Shown: in pieces, positions 1 through 11,062 of the stretch
Numbering within the stretch: the stretch's first letter is position 1
Layout: the number at the start of each line of letters is the position of its first letter
Origin: Schistosoma haematobium
Taxonomy: Eukaryota; Platyhelminthes; Trematoda; Strigeidida; Schistosomatidae
Length of the DNA: 64,000 nt
NCBI RefSeq assembly: GCF_000699445.3
Contig: NC_067200.1
Coordinates: forward strand, 1,900,450-1,964,449
Direction: 5' to 3'
Notes under the pieces: model-generated
The model's database searches: none
The model's input: the letters and a program-made list of their open reading frames with translations, nothing else
What the model was told of the DNA's origin: nothing
Translations under genes and position numbers: made by a program

Positions 1-400
1 AACCATAGAGGTGCCCGACTTCAACCAAGTAGTCTGCATCTACCAACATGGTTTAGATCAGAAGTTAATGACTTCAAGGTGTGATGCTACATTTTGGTTT
101 GGCCGCCCCCAACTTTCTTCCAACCATTCCCTACACAAGTTAGCATTGTGCATCGTGGTAATCGGTGTTTAGGCATATGCAACACGTGGCCCGACCATCT
201 CGGTCGACGAAGATTCACAACCTCATCAACTGATTTACCATCATTCCATAATACCTTACGTTTAACCTCATTATTATTTAGCTGGTGATCCCAGGAGATG
301 CGAGCAATATTTCAAAGACATGTAACTTACGAGTATCCTTTACCCTTGACGGCCACTTTTCGCTGCCGTAAAGTAAAACAGAACTATTGGTTACGATAAT
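1..400 (-). mobile_element. RTE-like LINE (family A), 3' ORF fragment running off the left edge
   Basis: Read on the minus strand it encodes the C-terminal segment after the reverse transcriptase, matching the copies at 10.04-10.83 kb and 62.29-62.76 kb (the blocks around GWKK..RGGQTKTW and RWLGHVLRMP). It is broken by stops and small indels. A short second piece of the same segment lies at about 411-470, so the area is locally duplicated or rearranged. Family A looks like the schistosome Perere-3/SR3 group, but that name is tentative. Confidence 0.8.
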
Positions 401-1164
401 TATGAAAATCACACCAACCAAGTAGTTAGCATCTACTCTCACCAATATGGCTCAAACTAGTAATGAAAGCATTATAGATATTAATTGCCTTAAAATTGAA
501 TAATATTGATTAAGTTATAATGAATAAATTGGCATTAACTACTATCTTCATTAGTAGAATAATAGTAATAGTAATAATAATAATAATAAATAGAATCTAT
601 TCTATTCTATTCTGGAATAGATTCATGTCACGTTTCAACAACTTTTTTTTTTACTATGGTGTTCATTATTTATACAGAAATCAATGAATTACATGTTGCT
701 TTGCTTTACTTTTCATTTTGAATGACAGTTAATACTCTAATTATTATCAGTAAGATCTACATATAGATAGATAGCTGATGATGATGATGATGATTTATTG
801 CATAATCAATGTTTGTTTGTTTGTTTGTTTGTTTTGAAGTAGAATAACAATGTGTTATTATAGAATCTAAGCCAAACTAAAGTAAACTAAACTAAACTAA
901 ACATTTTAGAATATTGAAAAAGAGTAATCGAAAATATCTAATGATTTACTGTTAAATGCGATGAATACCTCTTCGAAATTACAACAGTTAATCAATGGAC
1001 TGTTTTTGGGGTGTTGAGAGCGAGGACAATGAGAGAAAAAAAGAAAAAGATACTTAATAAAATAAAAGGTAACTGGGACTACAAGATTTCCTGATTCGTA
1101 GGGTAGAATAAACTAGACATTATGATTATGTCCAAATAGCAGACTGAATCCAACAATTTCGCAC
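401..1164. other. AT-rich DNA with microsatellites
   Basis: No exon was recognised. It holds (TAA)n near 570, (TTCTA)n near 600, (GAT)n near 780, (GTTT)n at about 808-833 and (AAACT)n near 880. Possibly part of the next CNOT1 intron. Confidence 0.6.
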
Positions 1165-1686
1165 TCAAATGCCTTGGTACGGCCGAGAGAGGGGAGAGTC
1201 CGCTCTTCCTCTCCAAATGCTTTCACATGGCCACGCGTATATAGCCTCTACTAGGGAAGTCCTACTCACTGACTTCTCGCAACACCGGTGTTGTTTACCG
1301 AATTGACACGACGAAAAGCGAATGTCCGGCGCTTTAACCCGATTGGTGAACACAAAGAGTCCACCTATGGGAGTGGGAAAACCGTCATTTCAAACCAGTG
1401 GAGCACATAGGCTTCAGTATCCTGAGGGAACAAATGGCGTATGAACAAATCGTTGGTCATCGGCTTCCATGGGATTGCATCTCCTTATATTGCTCAACTG
1501 CCTTGTGGATTAGACCTTTAGGTCGAAGTCTCCTGGTGTGGCCCACTAAGAAAACCACCTGCTTCGAGTTGAGCACCTGAGCAGTATCCCAGCCCTCAAA
1601 CAAAATCAAATGAGATTTGTGTGGCGCATATGTATTTGGTGCCTCCTTGAACCAATATCTATGTGTTCAAGCAAATAAATAAATAG
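1165..1686 (+). mobile_element. unclassified 0.5-kb retroposon (family R), copy 1
   Basis: One of seven copies of the same GC-richer unit in the window (others near 7.87, 24.35, 31.29, 58.66, 61.72 and 63.21 kb). It starts near TGCCTTGGTACGGCCGAGAG and ends with GTGTGGCGCATATGTATT, CAATATCTATGTGTTCAAG and an (AAAT)n tail at 1671-1686. The tail gives the orientation and points to retroposition. It has no coding capacity and no clear tRNA A/B boxes. Confidence 0.8.
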
Positions 1687-1994
1687 TCCAACAATTTCAA
1701 CAAAAAGCGATGGATAGTCATTAAAAGGGAATGTAAAATTTGTAGTGGGAAATAAATGGTTCGACAAACCTTCAAAGCAGGCTTTAAATTAAAAAGCTCA
1801 GCTACTATTTGTGTAAGACACTAAAATGATAGACTCATACAGTGAAATCATCTGACAAACAAATCCTGGAACAAAGTAAACAAATAACCTGTATAAAGAG
1901 CGGTAATCTGGTCATCTCCTAATGAAAAGACGTACTTTCAGGATAAGAATAACAAATAGCCTTTCAAAGTAGTTTTCATATGTTAGGAGGACGT

Positions 1995-2527
1995 TGTTAT
2001 AACCCAGTGAAGATTAAACTACAGGTAACTCCCGTAGACTACTAATGGACTAATATTCTATAAATATTCTTATTGTAAAACTATTCAACAATTACATTAT
2101 GTATATTTATATTCCTCTTATTATAAGCTTTATTTTGACCTATAATTTATTATTGTACAATTTACGGTTCTTAAGCTATGCTCAGTCTATTATTCACTGT
2201 CCCTCTCGTTCACAGCCACTTTTTGGCTTATTTGTGTACACATGTTATTTTCTATTTTATGGTACGTTGTGGTCTGTCTGATTGATATATAAACCGGGTA
2301 TGTCTGAAATAAACGGTCTGCTCTGATTCGATTCATATTACAGAAGCTGGTATTGTGTTTTGGACTCAAGTGGAAGGGTTAGGAGGACATAGGACCAATA
2401 AGGACGCTAAACTGCTCATACCGGTTGAACGTCATTGGTTTGGCCTAGTATGAAGATTCGTATAAGTCATATTCGGATTGGTAGATAAATCGTGTGATAG
2501 AAAAGCCAGACATCCAAGGTCATAACA
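1995..2527 (+). mobile_element. solo LTR of a gypsy-like element, 533 bp
   Basis: Begins TGTTATAACCC and ends AGGTCATAACA (TG..CA), flanked by the 5-bp direct repeat GACGT at 1990-1994 and 2528-2532. Inside are TATATAAACC and AATAAACGGTCTG, fitting a promoter and polyadenylation signal. A related LTR lies at 14912-15420. No internal region remains, so it probably arose by recombination between two LTRs. Transcription sense is inferred from the AATAAA position. Confidence 0.92.
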
Positions 2528-2532
2528 GACGT

Positions 2533-3026
2533 AGTTCCTCTAATCTTTGATGGTTTTTGTCCGTATCCTCACTTAGGATGACGTTTATTCATCCCGTAAT
2601 TTTAGAGATTGCATTACACTCAATTCGGATGACTATGTAGGGATTCTAAAGATCATAATCAAACCTTGATTGGACAGCATGGCTTGTGGAAGGATATATG
2701 TTAGGTACCAAGATTAAAATACTAGTCGTTTGTTGAAAACCGTTTGAAAATGGTTTAATAAAAAGCTTTAATTCATTAGTTCCAATATTTAGCCCCCTTA
2801 CTCCTTCTGACTGCAAACCGTATTATGTTTTGAATACAATCAAGAAAAACAGTAACTAGCCAAATTGTGTGGTTGATCGACAAAATTAAATTGTTCCCAG
2901 GATTATTCATAGAAGACACATGTACCAGATTTGTGTGACAAATGGAGCCCATGATGTGAATCCATTCAAAGGGAACACGTATCATCACAACGATATATAA
3001 ATATATTCACGTCAGTCAGTCGTGTT
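2533..3026. other. non-coding, nothing recognised
   Basis: AT-rich sequence between the solo LTR and a LINE tail. No CNOT1-like exon or known repeat was recognised on either strand. Confidence 0.5.
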
Positions 3027-3752
3027 TTGTTTGTTGTTTGTTTGTTTGAACACATAAATATTGGTACAAGAGAGCGCCAATATATATGCGCCACACAAAA
3101 CAACGGGAATTCGAAGAGAAGTAGAAAGAAAAAAAAAAAACTAAGGAACGCAAAAGAAAAGGAGAGTAATGACGAAGAGGTACAATCAGAAGAAATCTTT
3201 CAGTTAAGGAAGACAACCACTTTTTATGAAGAAAGTAAAAGGTTACAGCAGGATCGCCACTGACTTCTATTCTGAGCCATATCTGATAACGTCTCTAGCC
3301 ACTGTGTAGCACCATCTCTCGGACCCCAACCAACACCATGTCGCCCCCGAAGTCGGTACATGGTGTTAGAGCAAAACACCCAGATACACGAACTTCTCAA
3401 CTACGTCTATCTGCTCACCGTCCAGGGTGAGTACAGGATTAGAACCCCATTGCTCGAATGGAACAATGGAGAGAGGTGGTTGTATGCCCTCACTCTGCCT
3501 GAGGTGTTTTTATATAGGGCTTTTAGGATGTTAAAGCTTGGACGCAATCGGAAGTAAACTTAACCTTTGTGAACAACGTCGTCAATTCCTTAGTCAAAAA
3601 GTCACCACCATCTTTAAAAAGAGCCGGAGGTAAGTCATCTGGGCCAGGTGATTTGTAACGCTTCAAGAGTTGGAGACCGGCCATGAGATTGTTTCACGCA
3701 TCGACCACCAGGCTTCTCGGTCCTTACGCAAGCTTTGCCCGATTTCCTTACG
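3027..3752 (-). mobile_element. RTE-like LINE (family B), internally deleted copy
   Basis: On the minus strand the 3' end is at 3027-3100: TTGTGTGGCGCATATATATT, a CCAATATTTATGTGTT motif and an (AAAC)n tail. Upstream are pieces of a reverse-transcriptase ORF matching the fuller copy at 26.8-28.8 kb (for example the stretch around 3440-3540 and 3560-3720). Large parts of the RT are missing. It abuts a family A fragment at about 3755. Confidence 0.75.
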
Positions 3753-3754
3753 TC

Positions 3755-4235
3755 AGTCAGCTACAACGTAGGACCAGGCACATATGTGCATCGGTCCAGG
3801 TTGCCATACCGCATCAGCACAACAAGATGAACACCGGATTCATAGCAGTGGTTAGGTCAAAGGTGGTAATATATAAGAGAAAGATTGCATACAGAGATAT
3901 AGTACAAGAAGAAAGAATTGGTTCGTAGAAAGAAAGATATGAAGTGATTTTAATCTCTTAGTTTAAGGGAAGACAGGGAGTGTATACGCCTACGCAATTG
4001 TGATCGATTCTGAGCCATGTCATCTACAGTCTCCAACCATTGATTACGATAGTCATGTAGACACCAACCAAGTAGTCTGCATCTACCAACATGGTTAACA
4101 CTAGAAGTTAGTGACTTCAATGACACTTCAGTGCCACGTTTTGGTTTGGCCACCCCTAAATTTCTTCCAACCATCCCCAACACTAGTCAGCATTCTGTGT
4201 CGTGATAATCGGTGTTCAGGCATACGTAACACGTA
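3755..4235 (-). mobile_element. RTE-like LINE (family A), 3' fragment with 3'UTR
   Basis: On the minus strand it holds the C-terminal ORF part (a piece of about 77 codons at 3950-4183) and the 3'UTR, ending at a short (ACTG)n remnant near 3755. It is very similar to the plus-strand copy at 62.29-62.98 kb, including the Lys-rich GAAGAAAG stretch in the 3'UTR. It lies 55 bp downstream of CNOT1 exon 11. Confidence 0.82.
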
Positions 4236-4290
4236 TTTATTAATAATAATATTTATAAGTAGTAAATAACGATACATAATATAAACATAC

Positions 4291-4398
4291 CTTTCCACCA
4301 TTCCATGCTGTTTGAAGAAGAATATGTGAATTAATTCGAGTTGTTAAAAAATAAACAAATGCATGACCAAGCATTACATTACGTAATGTACCAAAATT
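4291..4398 (-). CDS. CNOT1: CNOT1 coding exon 11 (last one seen)
   Basis: Codons 586-621, phase 0 at both ends. The acceptor is CCAATTAG and the donor is AAG|GTATGT. The peptide begins NFGTLRNVML and ends INSHILLQTAWNGGK, matching 'TSWHTLR.EL' and 'NSAIILHYAWHGQ' of CNOT1. No following exon (the MHAMAEWY block) was recognised between 4290 and 1. Confidence 0.86.
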
Positions 4399-5194
4399 CT
4401 AATTGGTAAAAGAAAAATAACAAAATAAAAAATGAATCACAGTCGAAATTGTAAGTTACAATGGTTATTCTGTTGGGAGACGATAGATCCCTCAAAAACT
4501 CATAGTTTGTCATTTTATCTTTGTGGAGCTTGTATGCAGATGTATGTTTGAGCATTCATTACCACCTACACACAGTGTCAATTGACGAACTTATCGATGA
4601 ATGTTTAAAAAAAACTTCCATGACAATATCGATTATATATATAACGGTTTGAATTATGTTTAATGTGATCGCTTGTTTCTGACTGTTTGCAGAATATACT
4701 TCCCCATTCCAAGCTTGGACTTCTCACTTTAGTTAACGGGGCTGGGACGTATCAATAGTTAGCTTACTGGTCTTTGGTCACCAAGTCTTATTTCTCGTTC
4801 GCAGATTAAATGAATTCGTGATAGCTTCAAATCTAGTTCAAATCTAAATACCACGAAAACTAATCACAAGAATAATAAAGAACGATACAAATTGATAATC
4901 ATCGTAATAACATTCTTGATGTATAACTTGACGATTCAGGAGAATTGATAGAAGTAACTAATGCTTTAAAATGAATACTGATGACAACTTTGTAATGTTT
5001 TAATAGACTTAATTAGTTGAAATTGTTCATGAAAGATGCTTTATACACATACATTCGATAGTTGGTCTATCAACAGTCTTACATTCATCAACGACGTCTA
5101 AACACAATGAAGTATATTTCATTTCTTTAGATTTTTATTATTATCTTGTTTCTTATTTTTCTGGTAAGCGTTTTAAAAAAAATACATTACGCAA

Positions 5195-5430
5195 ATCGTC
5201 AAACTGCATCACGAGGCAAGCCCTAACTTGGAATCCTGAAGGGAAACGGAAAAGAGGAAGGCCAAAGAACACATTGCGTCCGATAATAGAATCAGATATG
5301 AAAACGATGAATTACAACTGGACGGAGCTAGAAAGGATTGCCCAGGACAGGGTTGGATGGAGAATGCTGCTGAGCGGCCTATGCTCCTTCACGAGGAGTA
5401 ACAGGCGTAAGTAAGTAAGTAAGTAAGTTG
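5195..5430 (+). mobile_element. SR2-like RTE LINE, 5'-truncated 3' end
   Basis: Encodes the terminal SR2-like peptide (RQALTWNP.., then [10 protein letters not shown]) and ends TAACAGGCG followed by (TAAG)n at about 5408-5430, the 3' tail seen in every SR2-like copy here. It lies in CNOT1 intron 10, antisense to the gene. Confidence 0.88.
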
Positions 5431-6104
5431 TTTCTTATTAAGCTCTTATCGAGATGAAGCGTAACATTCAAATATGAAAGTTTGTAAGCGGTGAGTGTCA
5501 TCCATATTGCCCGATTTATCATACAGATTCTACAACCATTTGAACATGAAGACAGAAAGCATAAACAGTGCTAAAACTTTTTAAAATGTTATAAAACATC
5601 CATAGAGTTAAAAATCTAAAAATATTTATCAATTTAACACAATACAGCGACTTTCCTAGTCAATAATCTAATTTAACACATTTTAACTGTCAAAGATACT
5701 AGATTCATATCTCAATAAGAACATTAACACTCGGACAAAACTATACTCATCTGATTAGTCTCAAATAGTATGAAAGGTGTGTCCTGACGATCCAATAACA
5801 AATACAATTCATCTCATTCTATAAATAAATGAAAATTAATTCTGTATAACTCCATATTGATTTTCAGATTCATAAAGTAGAACAATGAATTTCTACACAT
5901 CTCTAATTATATGTTCTAAGCACAGTTAATTAGAATGATGATGTAATCCGTTTTTCTCGATTCAAATAATATTATTGATTGCTGTGAAGAGATTGTGACT
6001 TATTTTTGTTAATTTATTTAAACTACTTAATTCAAATTTAAGTAGACAAACGAAATAAACATGAATTGCAATTGACAGAATGTATAAAATTACGAGTGGC
6101 TTAC

Positions 6105-6234
6105 CGTTTCAAGTAATGTAGCAGTCAAAATATCTGGATATAGAAAAAACACTTGTTTAAACAATTTATATACATCAGAGTATAAACCTTTATCGGATAA
6201 ATTCAATAATGCTTGAACATAATCAATGTTCTTC
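6105..6234 (-). CDS. CNOT1: CNOT1 coding exon 10
   Basis: One base finishes Trp542, then codons 543-585, ending in phase 0. The acceptor is CTCTACAG and the donor is ACG|GTAAGC. The peptide KNIDYVQALLNLSDKGLY then YPDILTATLLET matches '[20 protein letters not shown]...CPDMLVLALLQ' of CNOT1. Confidence 0.95.
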
Positions 6235-6979
6235 CTGTAGAGAATATTAAAAAGCAACAAAAAAAATGTTTTCATTTTGACCAAAAACATACATGTATGG
6301 GTCTACAAAAAAAAATGAGTAGTAGTTCGACAGGACAAATCTCATTATGTCATAACACAGAGGTATAATTTTCGATTTTATCACCAGTAAACATCATAAA
6401 GATCTATTCAATAGAGTCAAATCAATATTATGAAGAGATTTAATAAATAACAACAAAACGTTCGTAAATCGACTGAAATGTACAATTGTCCGGACTTGAT
6501 AAATAAAATATATGTGAAGTGATTTTTGTAAGAAAATAAACAGATTCTCAATAGAACATTCAGAACTATTCAGTTGAGACCAATAATGTAGAATATGGAA
6601 TAGATTGGTATCGTTTGAAAACTCTACAACATTTCAGATCAATGATAGAGAGGAGGTTAGTAAAAAAGCTTTGAGTTATATGAATGAACTAGAAGGATTC
6701 AATGATGTTATATGGAGCATTTTTAGTGGTATCTCACTTTGTGAACTGAATTGTATGATGTTGTAACCCTTACTTGTTGGAAAAACATTGTGAAAAATAA
6801 ATTTATGAAGAAAGTGAAATTGTTTTCTAGAGAAGAAACCAGTGTGTTTGGGTAAATTCTCCCATTTCCTAACAACGATAAGCATGTTACGTTCAAATAC
6901 TTTTGATATGGTGAAAATAGGTAGATGAAGTGGGAAATTTTGTTGAAATTACATTTTTTTTAAATTTACAGATAAGTCA

Positions 6980-7130
6980 TACACTAGGATGAAACTCCGC
7001 CTGGAATCCCTCCGGGGGTTACTGCCGATCCCAAGCCCGGATAAAGGAGGAGGGTTGGGCATGGGGTTAGCAACCCCGTCCCGGAGAAAACTAACTCGCT
7101 GAAAAAAACCGCTAACCAGGAAAAAATAAG
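6980..7130 (+). mobile_element. SR2-like 5' leader fragment without body
   Basis: GC-rich (CTCCGGGGGTTACTGCCG, CCCAAGCCCGG, GGGCATGGGGTTAGC) and matching the 5' end of the near full-length SR2-like copy (45690-45821, minus strand). No ORF or 3' part follows. It lies in CNOT1 intron 9. Confidence 0.75.
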
Positions 7131-7869
7131 TAACGATGAAATAGCTATTTATTATCATTTGATTTTCACTGGGTTTCTTAACTGATGTCATTCATTCAAG
7201 GACGAATACTAATCTTCAAAGTATCACCATTTTACAATAGGAAAATCCTATGGTTCCATTATCCATCTATTCGAATGAAACTCAATGTTTTAATTGAATT
7301 AGAATAATCCTTTTAGAAAAAAAAACGTTGAAAAAAAACCTTATGGATTTTGCCAATGATCTAATATAATCCTATAGATAAGACGTTTGATAAAATTAAC
7401 GACTATATTCTCAGAAATTGGCTTAAGGGATCAATACAATAAGAATCAAGTACACGAACCTATATTATATGCGCTTTTCCTTACTGGTTGATATATATCT
7501 TTTCTTAACAAAAATATTTACAGTTAAGGTGGATGCTTTAGTGTTGTGTGGTCTCTGAACAGATTTATGAATTAAGAGTTGGTTCAAAGAATAAAACCCA
7601 CCAAAATCATCCACCTGAGATATACACAAATAATTAATGTTTCGAAACCACATGAACGTCACATGCTTATTGTTTTTAGGAAAGGGGAGTATTTAACCAA
7701 AACACGTTTCCTTACTAAGAAACACCTTTAGTCTATTCATCAATATCTTCGTCAGCATATTTTACCAACAAGTGTCATACGGTTATAAACCAAGGTCAAG
7801 ATTTTGTGAATTTTAATGATTCTTCAGTTTATAAATACACTTAACATCAGATTGACATTGTTTCTTCAT

Positions 7870-8356
7870 CAAATGCCCTGGTACAACCGAGAGTACAGAG
7901 AGGCAACTCTCCCTCTCCAAATGCATACAACTACTGACAAGGAACTCCTACTCACTGCCTTCTGACACCAGGGGATGTTGTTTACGAAATTGAGAGGACG
8001 AAAAGCAAATGTCCGGCGCTTTAACCGGGTTGGTGGACATGAAGTGTCCACATAAGGGAGGAGTTAAAAAACCCTGATTCCAAATCAGTTGCGGACATGG
8101 GGGCTCTAGGATCCTGAAGGAACTAATGGCATACGAACCAATTATTAGTCACCAATTACCATGAGACTGCATCTCCTGACGTTGCTCCACCATCTTGGCG
8201 ATTAGGTCTTTACGTCAAAGGTTCCTGGTGTGACCCAACAAGAAAACCACCTGCATCAGTTTGGGCACCCGGATAGTATTCGAATGATTTGTGTGACGAA
8301 TATCTATTTGATGTCTTCTTGTACTTATGTTTATGTGCTTAAATAAATTAATTAAA
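7870..8356 (+). mobile_element. retroposon family R, copy 2
   Basis: Matches the 1165-1686 copy over its length (TGCCCTGGTACAACCGAGAG through ACAACCACCTG) and ends with TTGTACTTATGTTTATGTGC and an (AAAT)-type tail at about 8341-8356. More decayed than copy 1. CNOT1 intron 9. Confidence 0.78.
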
Positions 8357-8684
8357 GTTATGTTTTGAAACAAAACCAAAGTTGATTGATTTATGAACTG
8401 ATGATTTCTATTATGTAATGACCTGATTTTATCGATCAAATGTCTTATGACAATAATGAATATTATTAAGGTAAAGCTTACTTCATTACTAATACATATG
8501 ATCAATGAATGCATTGTTTAGTGAAGTTATAAAGATTAAATATTCCTAATAAAATATGTAATATAGATTTATTTATTATTACTACTAATCAAAGCAATTG
8601 GAACTAAGTGACCGTTAAATCTTTCACAAAAGTTTATATCAAGTATAAACAGATAAACATTGGAATTATTACCATTGGATACTG

Positions 8685-8880
8685 ACTCAATGATCTAGAC
8701 GTTAAGCAATCGTGAGTAAGACTGATAGGTCCTGGGTTCGAGTCTAGCGATCGGGATCGTAGATGCACACTGCTGAGGTGTCTTATACTAGAACGTAACG
8801 ACGGTCCAGTGCTTCCAAGTTTTCCATGGTAGTCTAGTTTTAATTGACTCATGAATTCAATTATTAAATGACTAAAACTC
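8685..8880 (+). mobile_element. Sm-alpha-type SINE with decayed hammerhead core
   Basis: The tRNA-like head has a B box GGTTCGAGTCT at 8735-8745. The hammerhead segment at 8773-8799 reads CTGAGGTGTC...GAACGTAAC; compared with the consensus CUGANGA...GAAAC it carries changes at A9 and in the GAAA core, so it is probably inactive. It is followed by the shared 3' part (GGTCCAGTGCTTCC, ACTCATGAATTCAATTATTAAA). Confidence 0.85.
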
Positions 8881-9242
8881 TTCACAAAACTCCCTTTTAA
8901 TTATTAATCTAGTTAATTAATGTGATATCACTACTGTTGTCAAAATGATCAGCATTAATACTTTGAAGTTTAGACATTCTCTTTATTTGAAAGCGAAAAA
9001 AATCTCTAATGATATTGCTATGCATTAACAATTTGATTATTTTCACACAGTTGATCTCACGAGTCAATCTAAAGCTAAACTATCATTGAGATACCTGGAA
9101 GTATTGGACGGTCATTTCATCCTAGTATAAGACCATTCAACAGTACACATCCACAATCATGCACGCGCGACTCGATGATTATTTATTTCTTTTTTTTAAA
9201 TCAGAGATAACCTGTTCAAATTGAAAACTTATGTCTGTTACT

Positions 9243-9335
9243 GTAACACCTTCGTAGAGGAGACAAAAGACTCCTAGCTTCACAGTCAAAGACGTTACCA
9301 CTGAGTTATCCGAGCCGTGACTAGACTGGTGGCCA
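9243..9335 (-). repeat. tRNA-like SINE head, decayed
   Basis: On the minus strand there is a weak A box (ATAACTCAGTGGTAACG) and a tRNA-like layout, but no complete tRNA fold or hammerhead segment. Probably an old SINE head, not a tRNA gene. Confidence 0.45.
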
Positions 9336-9774
9336 CATCGCAACATGATCGACAGCATTCCATCTGCACTAATAAGGACTAGACAAGCATGACATTGATC
9401 ACCACCCAGTGATCAATCAATTGTAATGATTATCACGTGATGAAATCAATAAAACAAACCAACTTTGTATTATAATTTGATACACACATATATATATACA
9501 CAAACACGTGACTGTAATAGCAACAATAAACTAGTCATTACACGTAAACAACGACTAGAGTTAGTCACATACGCACATACATGCCGCATGCACGCAAAGA
9601 CTGTTGTTCCATTTTTTAGATGAATAAAACAGGTGATTGTTTGTATAATTATTGCCAAGTGAGTGAATACATTGCATGTGATGTAAACTGTCACGTTGGT
9701 GTAGATGTGTACGGGATTGTGTTCTAAGATAATAACGGATTGAAGACAATGGTGAACGGTGAAGCAATTTCGTG

Positions 9775-9970
9775 GATTAGTTGAAGTTAAACATTAACAC
9801 TGTTGAATGCCGGTAGGTTCTGGGTTCAAATCCCGTGGGGCAGGATCAAGGATGCACACTGTTGAGGAGTTCCGCACTAGAATGAAACGGTCTTCCAGTG
9901 CTCCCGGAGGTTTCTATGGTAGTCTAGGTCTAAGTAACTCATGAACTCAACTATTAAATTATTAGAATAT
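9775..9970 (+). mobile_element. Sm-alpha-type SINE with hammerhead core
   Basis: B box GGTTCAAATCC at 9823-9833; hammerhead segment TTGAGGAGTTCC...GAATGAAACGG at 9862-9890 with GAAAC kept but C3 changed to T; then the shared 3' part ending ACTCAACTATTAAATTATTA. The most complete SINE copy here. CNOT1 intron 9, antisense to the gene. Confidence 0.87.
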
Positions 9971-10036
9971 CCACAAAATCACTTTCTGAAACGAATCAGA
10001 AGTACAATAATGAATAATCTCATAGGATTAGTCATT

Positions 10037-11062
10037 GTTGATCACTCTAAGCAACAATGCAAGCATGTTCGGGATGCGATTCTCTCCCTCGAAATGCAAA
10101 ATGTCGCTTCAGCATTGGGTTACATCCCCACCCGAACTAGTGATAGGGAGTGAAGTAGTTGAGTGTGTCGACCGCTTCACTTATCTTGGAAGTCTGATCA
10201 GCCCTTGTGGTCTGGTGTGTGACGAAATCTCAGCACGGATACAGAAGGCTCGACTAGCTTTTGCCAACTTGCGTCATTTATGGCGTAGGCGAGATATCCG
10301 TCTATCAACCAAAGGACGTGTTTACTGAGCAGCAGATCGTTCCGTCCTACTTTATGGCAGTGAAACATGACCAGTAAGAGTAGAGGATATTCGTAGGCTA
10401 CTAGTATTCGATCATAGGTGTCTTCGAAACATTGCTCGTATATCATGGGACCATCGAGTAAGTAACACAGTTGTTAGGAAACGGGTACTAGGTAAGGATG
10501 GCAAATCAATTGATGAAGTAGTGAAACTTCATCAGTTGAGATGGCTGGGACACGTGTTACGTATGCCCAACGACCGACTGCCTCGACGTGCTGTGTTCAG
10601 TGGTGTAGGATTAGGTTGGAAGAAAGCTAGGGGCGGCCAAACCAAAACATGGCACAAGTCCATGAAGTCACTGACAAGTGGACTGAGTCATGTTGGTACG
10701 CGTAGACTATCTGGTTGGGGACCACGAGATGATAGCAAACGATGGTTAGAGACGTTGAATGACATGGCTCAAAATCGTTTGCAATGGTGCAGGTGCATCC
10801 ACTCTTTGTGTTCTCCCAAATTCTAATCTTCTGAATTCTTCATGTCCTTTTCTTTTTTCTCTTTCCAAATTTATTTCACTGGATTATACTCTTTAAATAA
10901 CATCTCCAAACCCTAATCTTCCGGATTACTGCTTATACTCTTGCTACCTCTACCACTATGGGATTTGATTTGACAACTGCATCTCTGTGCTAATGTGGTG
11001 TGGCAACTCGAACTGATGTACGTACGTACGAAGTTTTACGTTGTTACTGACTGACTGACTGA
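10037..11062 (+). mobile_element. RTE-like LINE (family A), 5'-truncated
   Basis: Starts within the reverse transcriptase after the catalytic YADD (TYLGSLISP, RRRDIRLSTKGRVY, LHQLRWLGHVLRMP, GGQTKTWH). It is broken by a TGA at 10326-10328 and a TGA after the GSET block. The last 101 codons (10521-10826) are open. The 3'UTR ends in ACGTTGTTACTGACTGACTG at about 11040-11062, the (ACTG)n tail of this family. It begins about 65 bp after a SINE. Confidence 0.9.

Noticed and set aside
2776..2988. A further CNOT1 exon in the left 4.2 kb
   Set aside because: None of the minus-strand frames between 4290 and 1 shows the expected MHAMAEWY or RILDVAQDLK block; the frame at 2776-2988 has no CNOT1 similarity.
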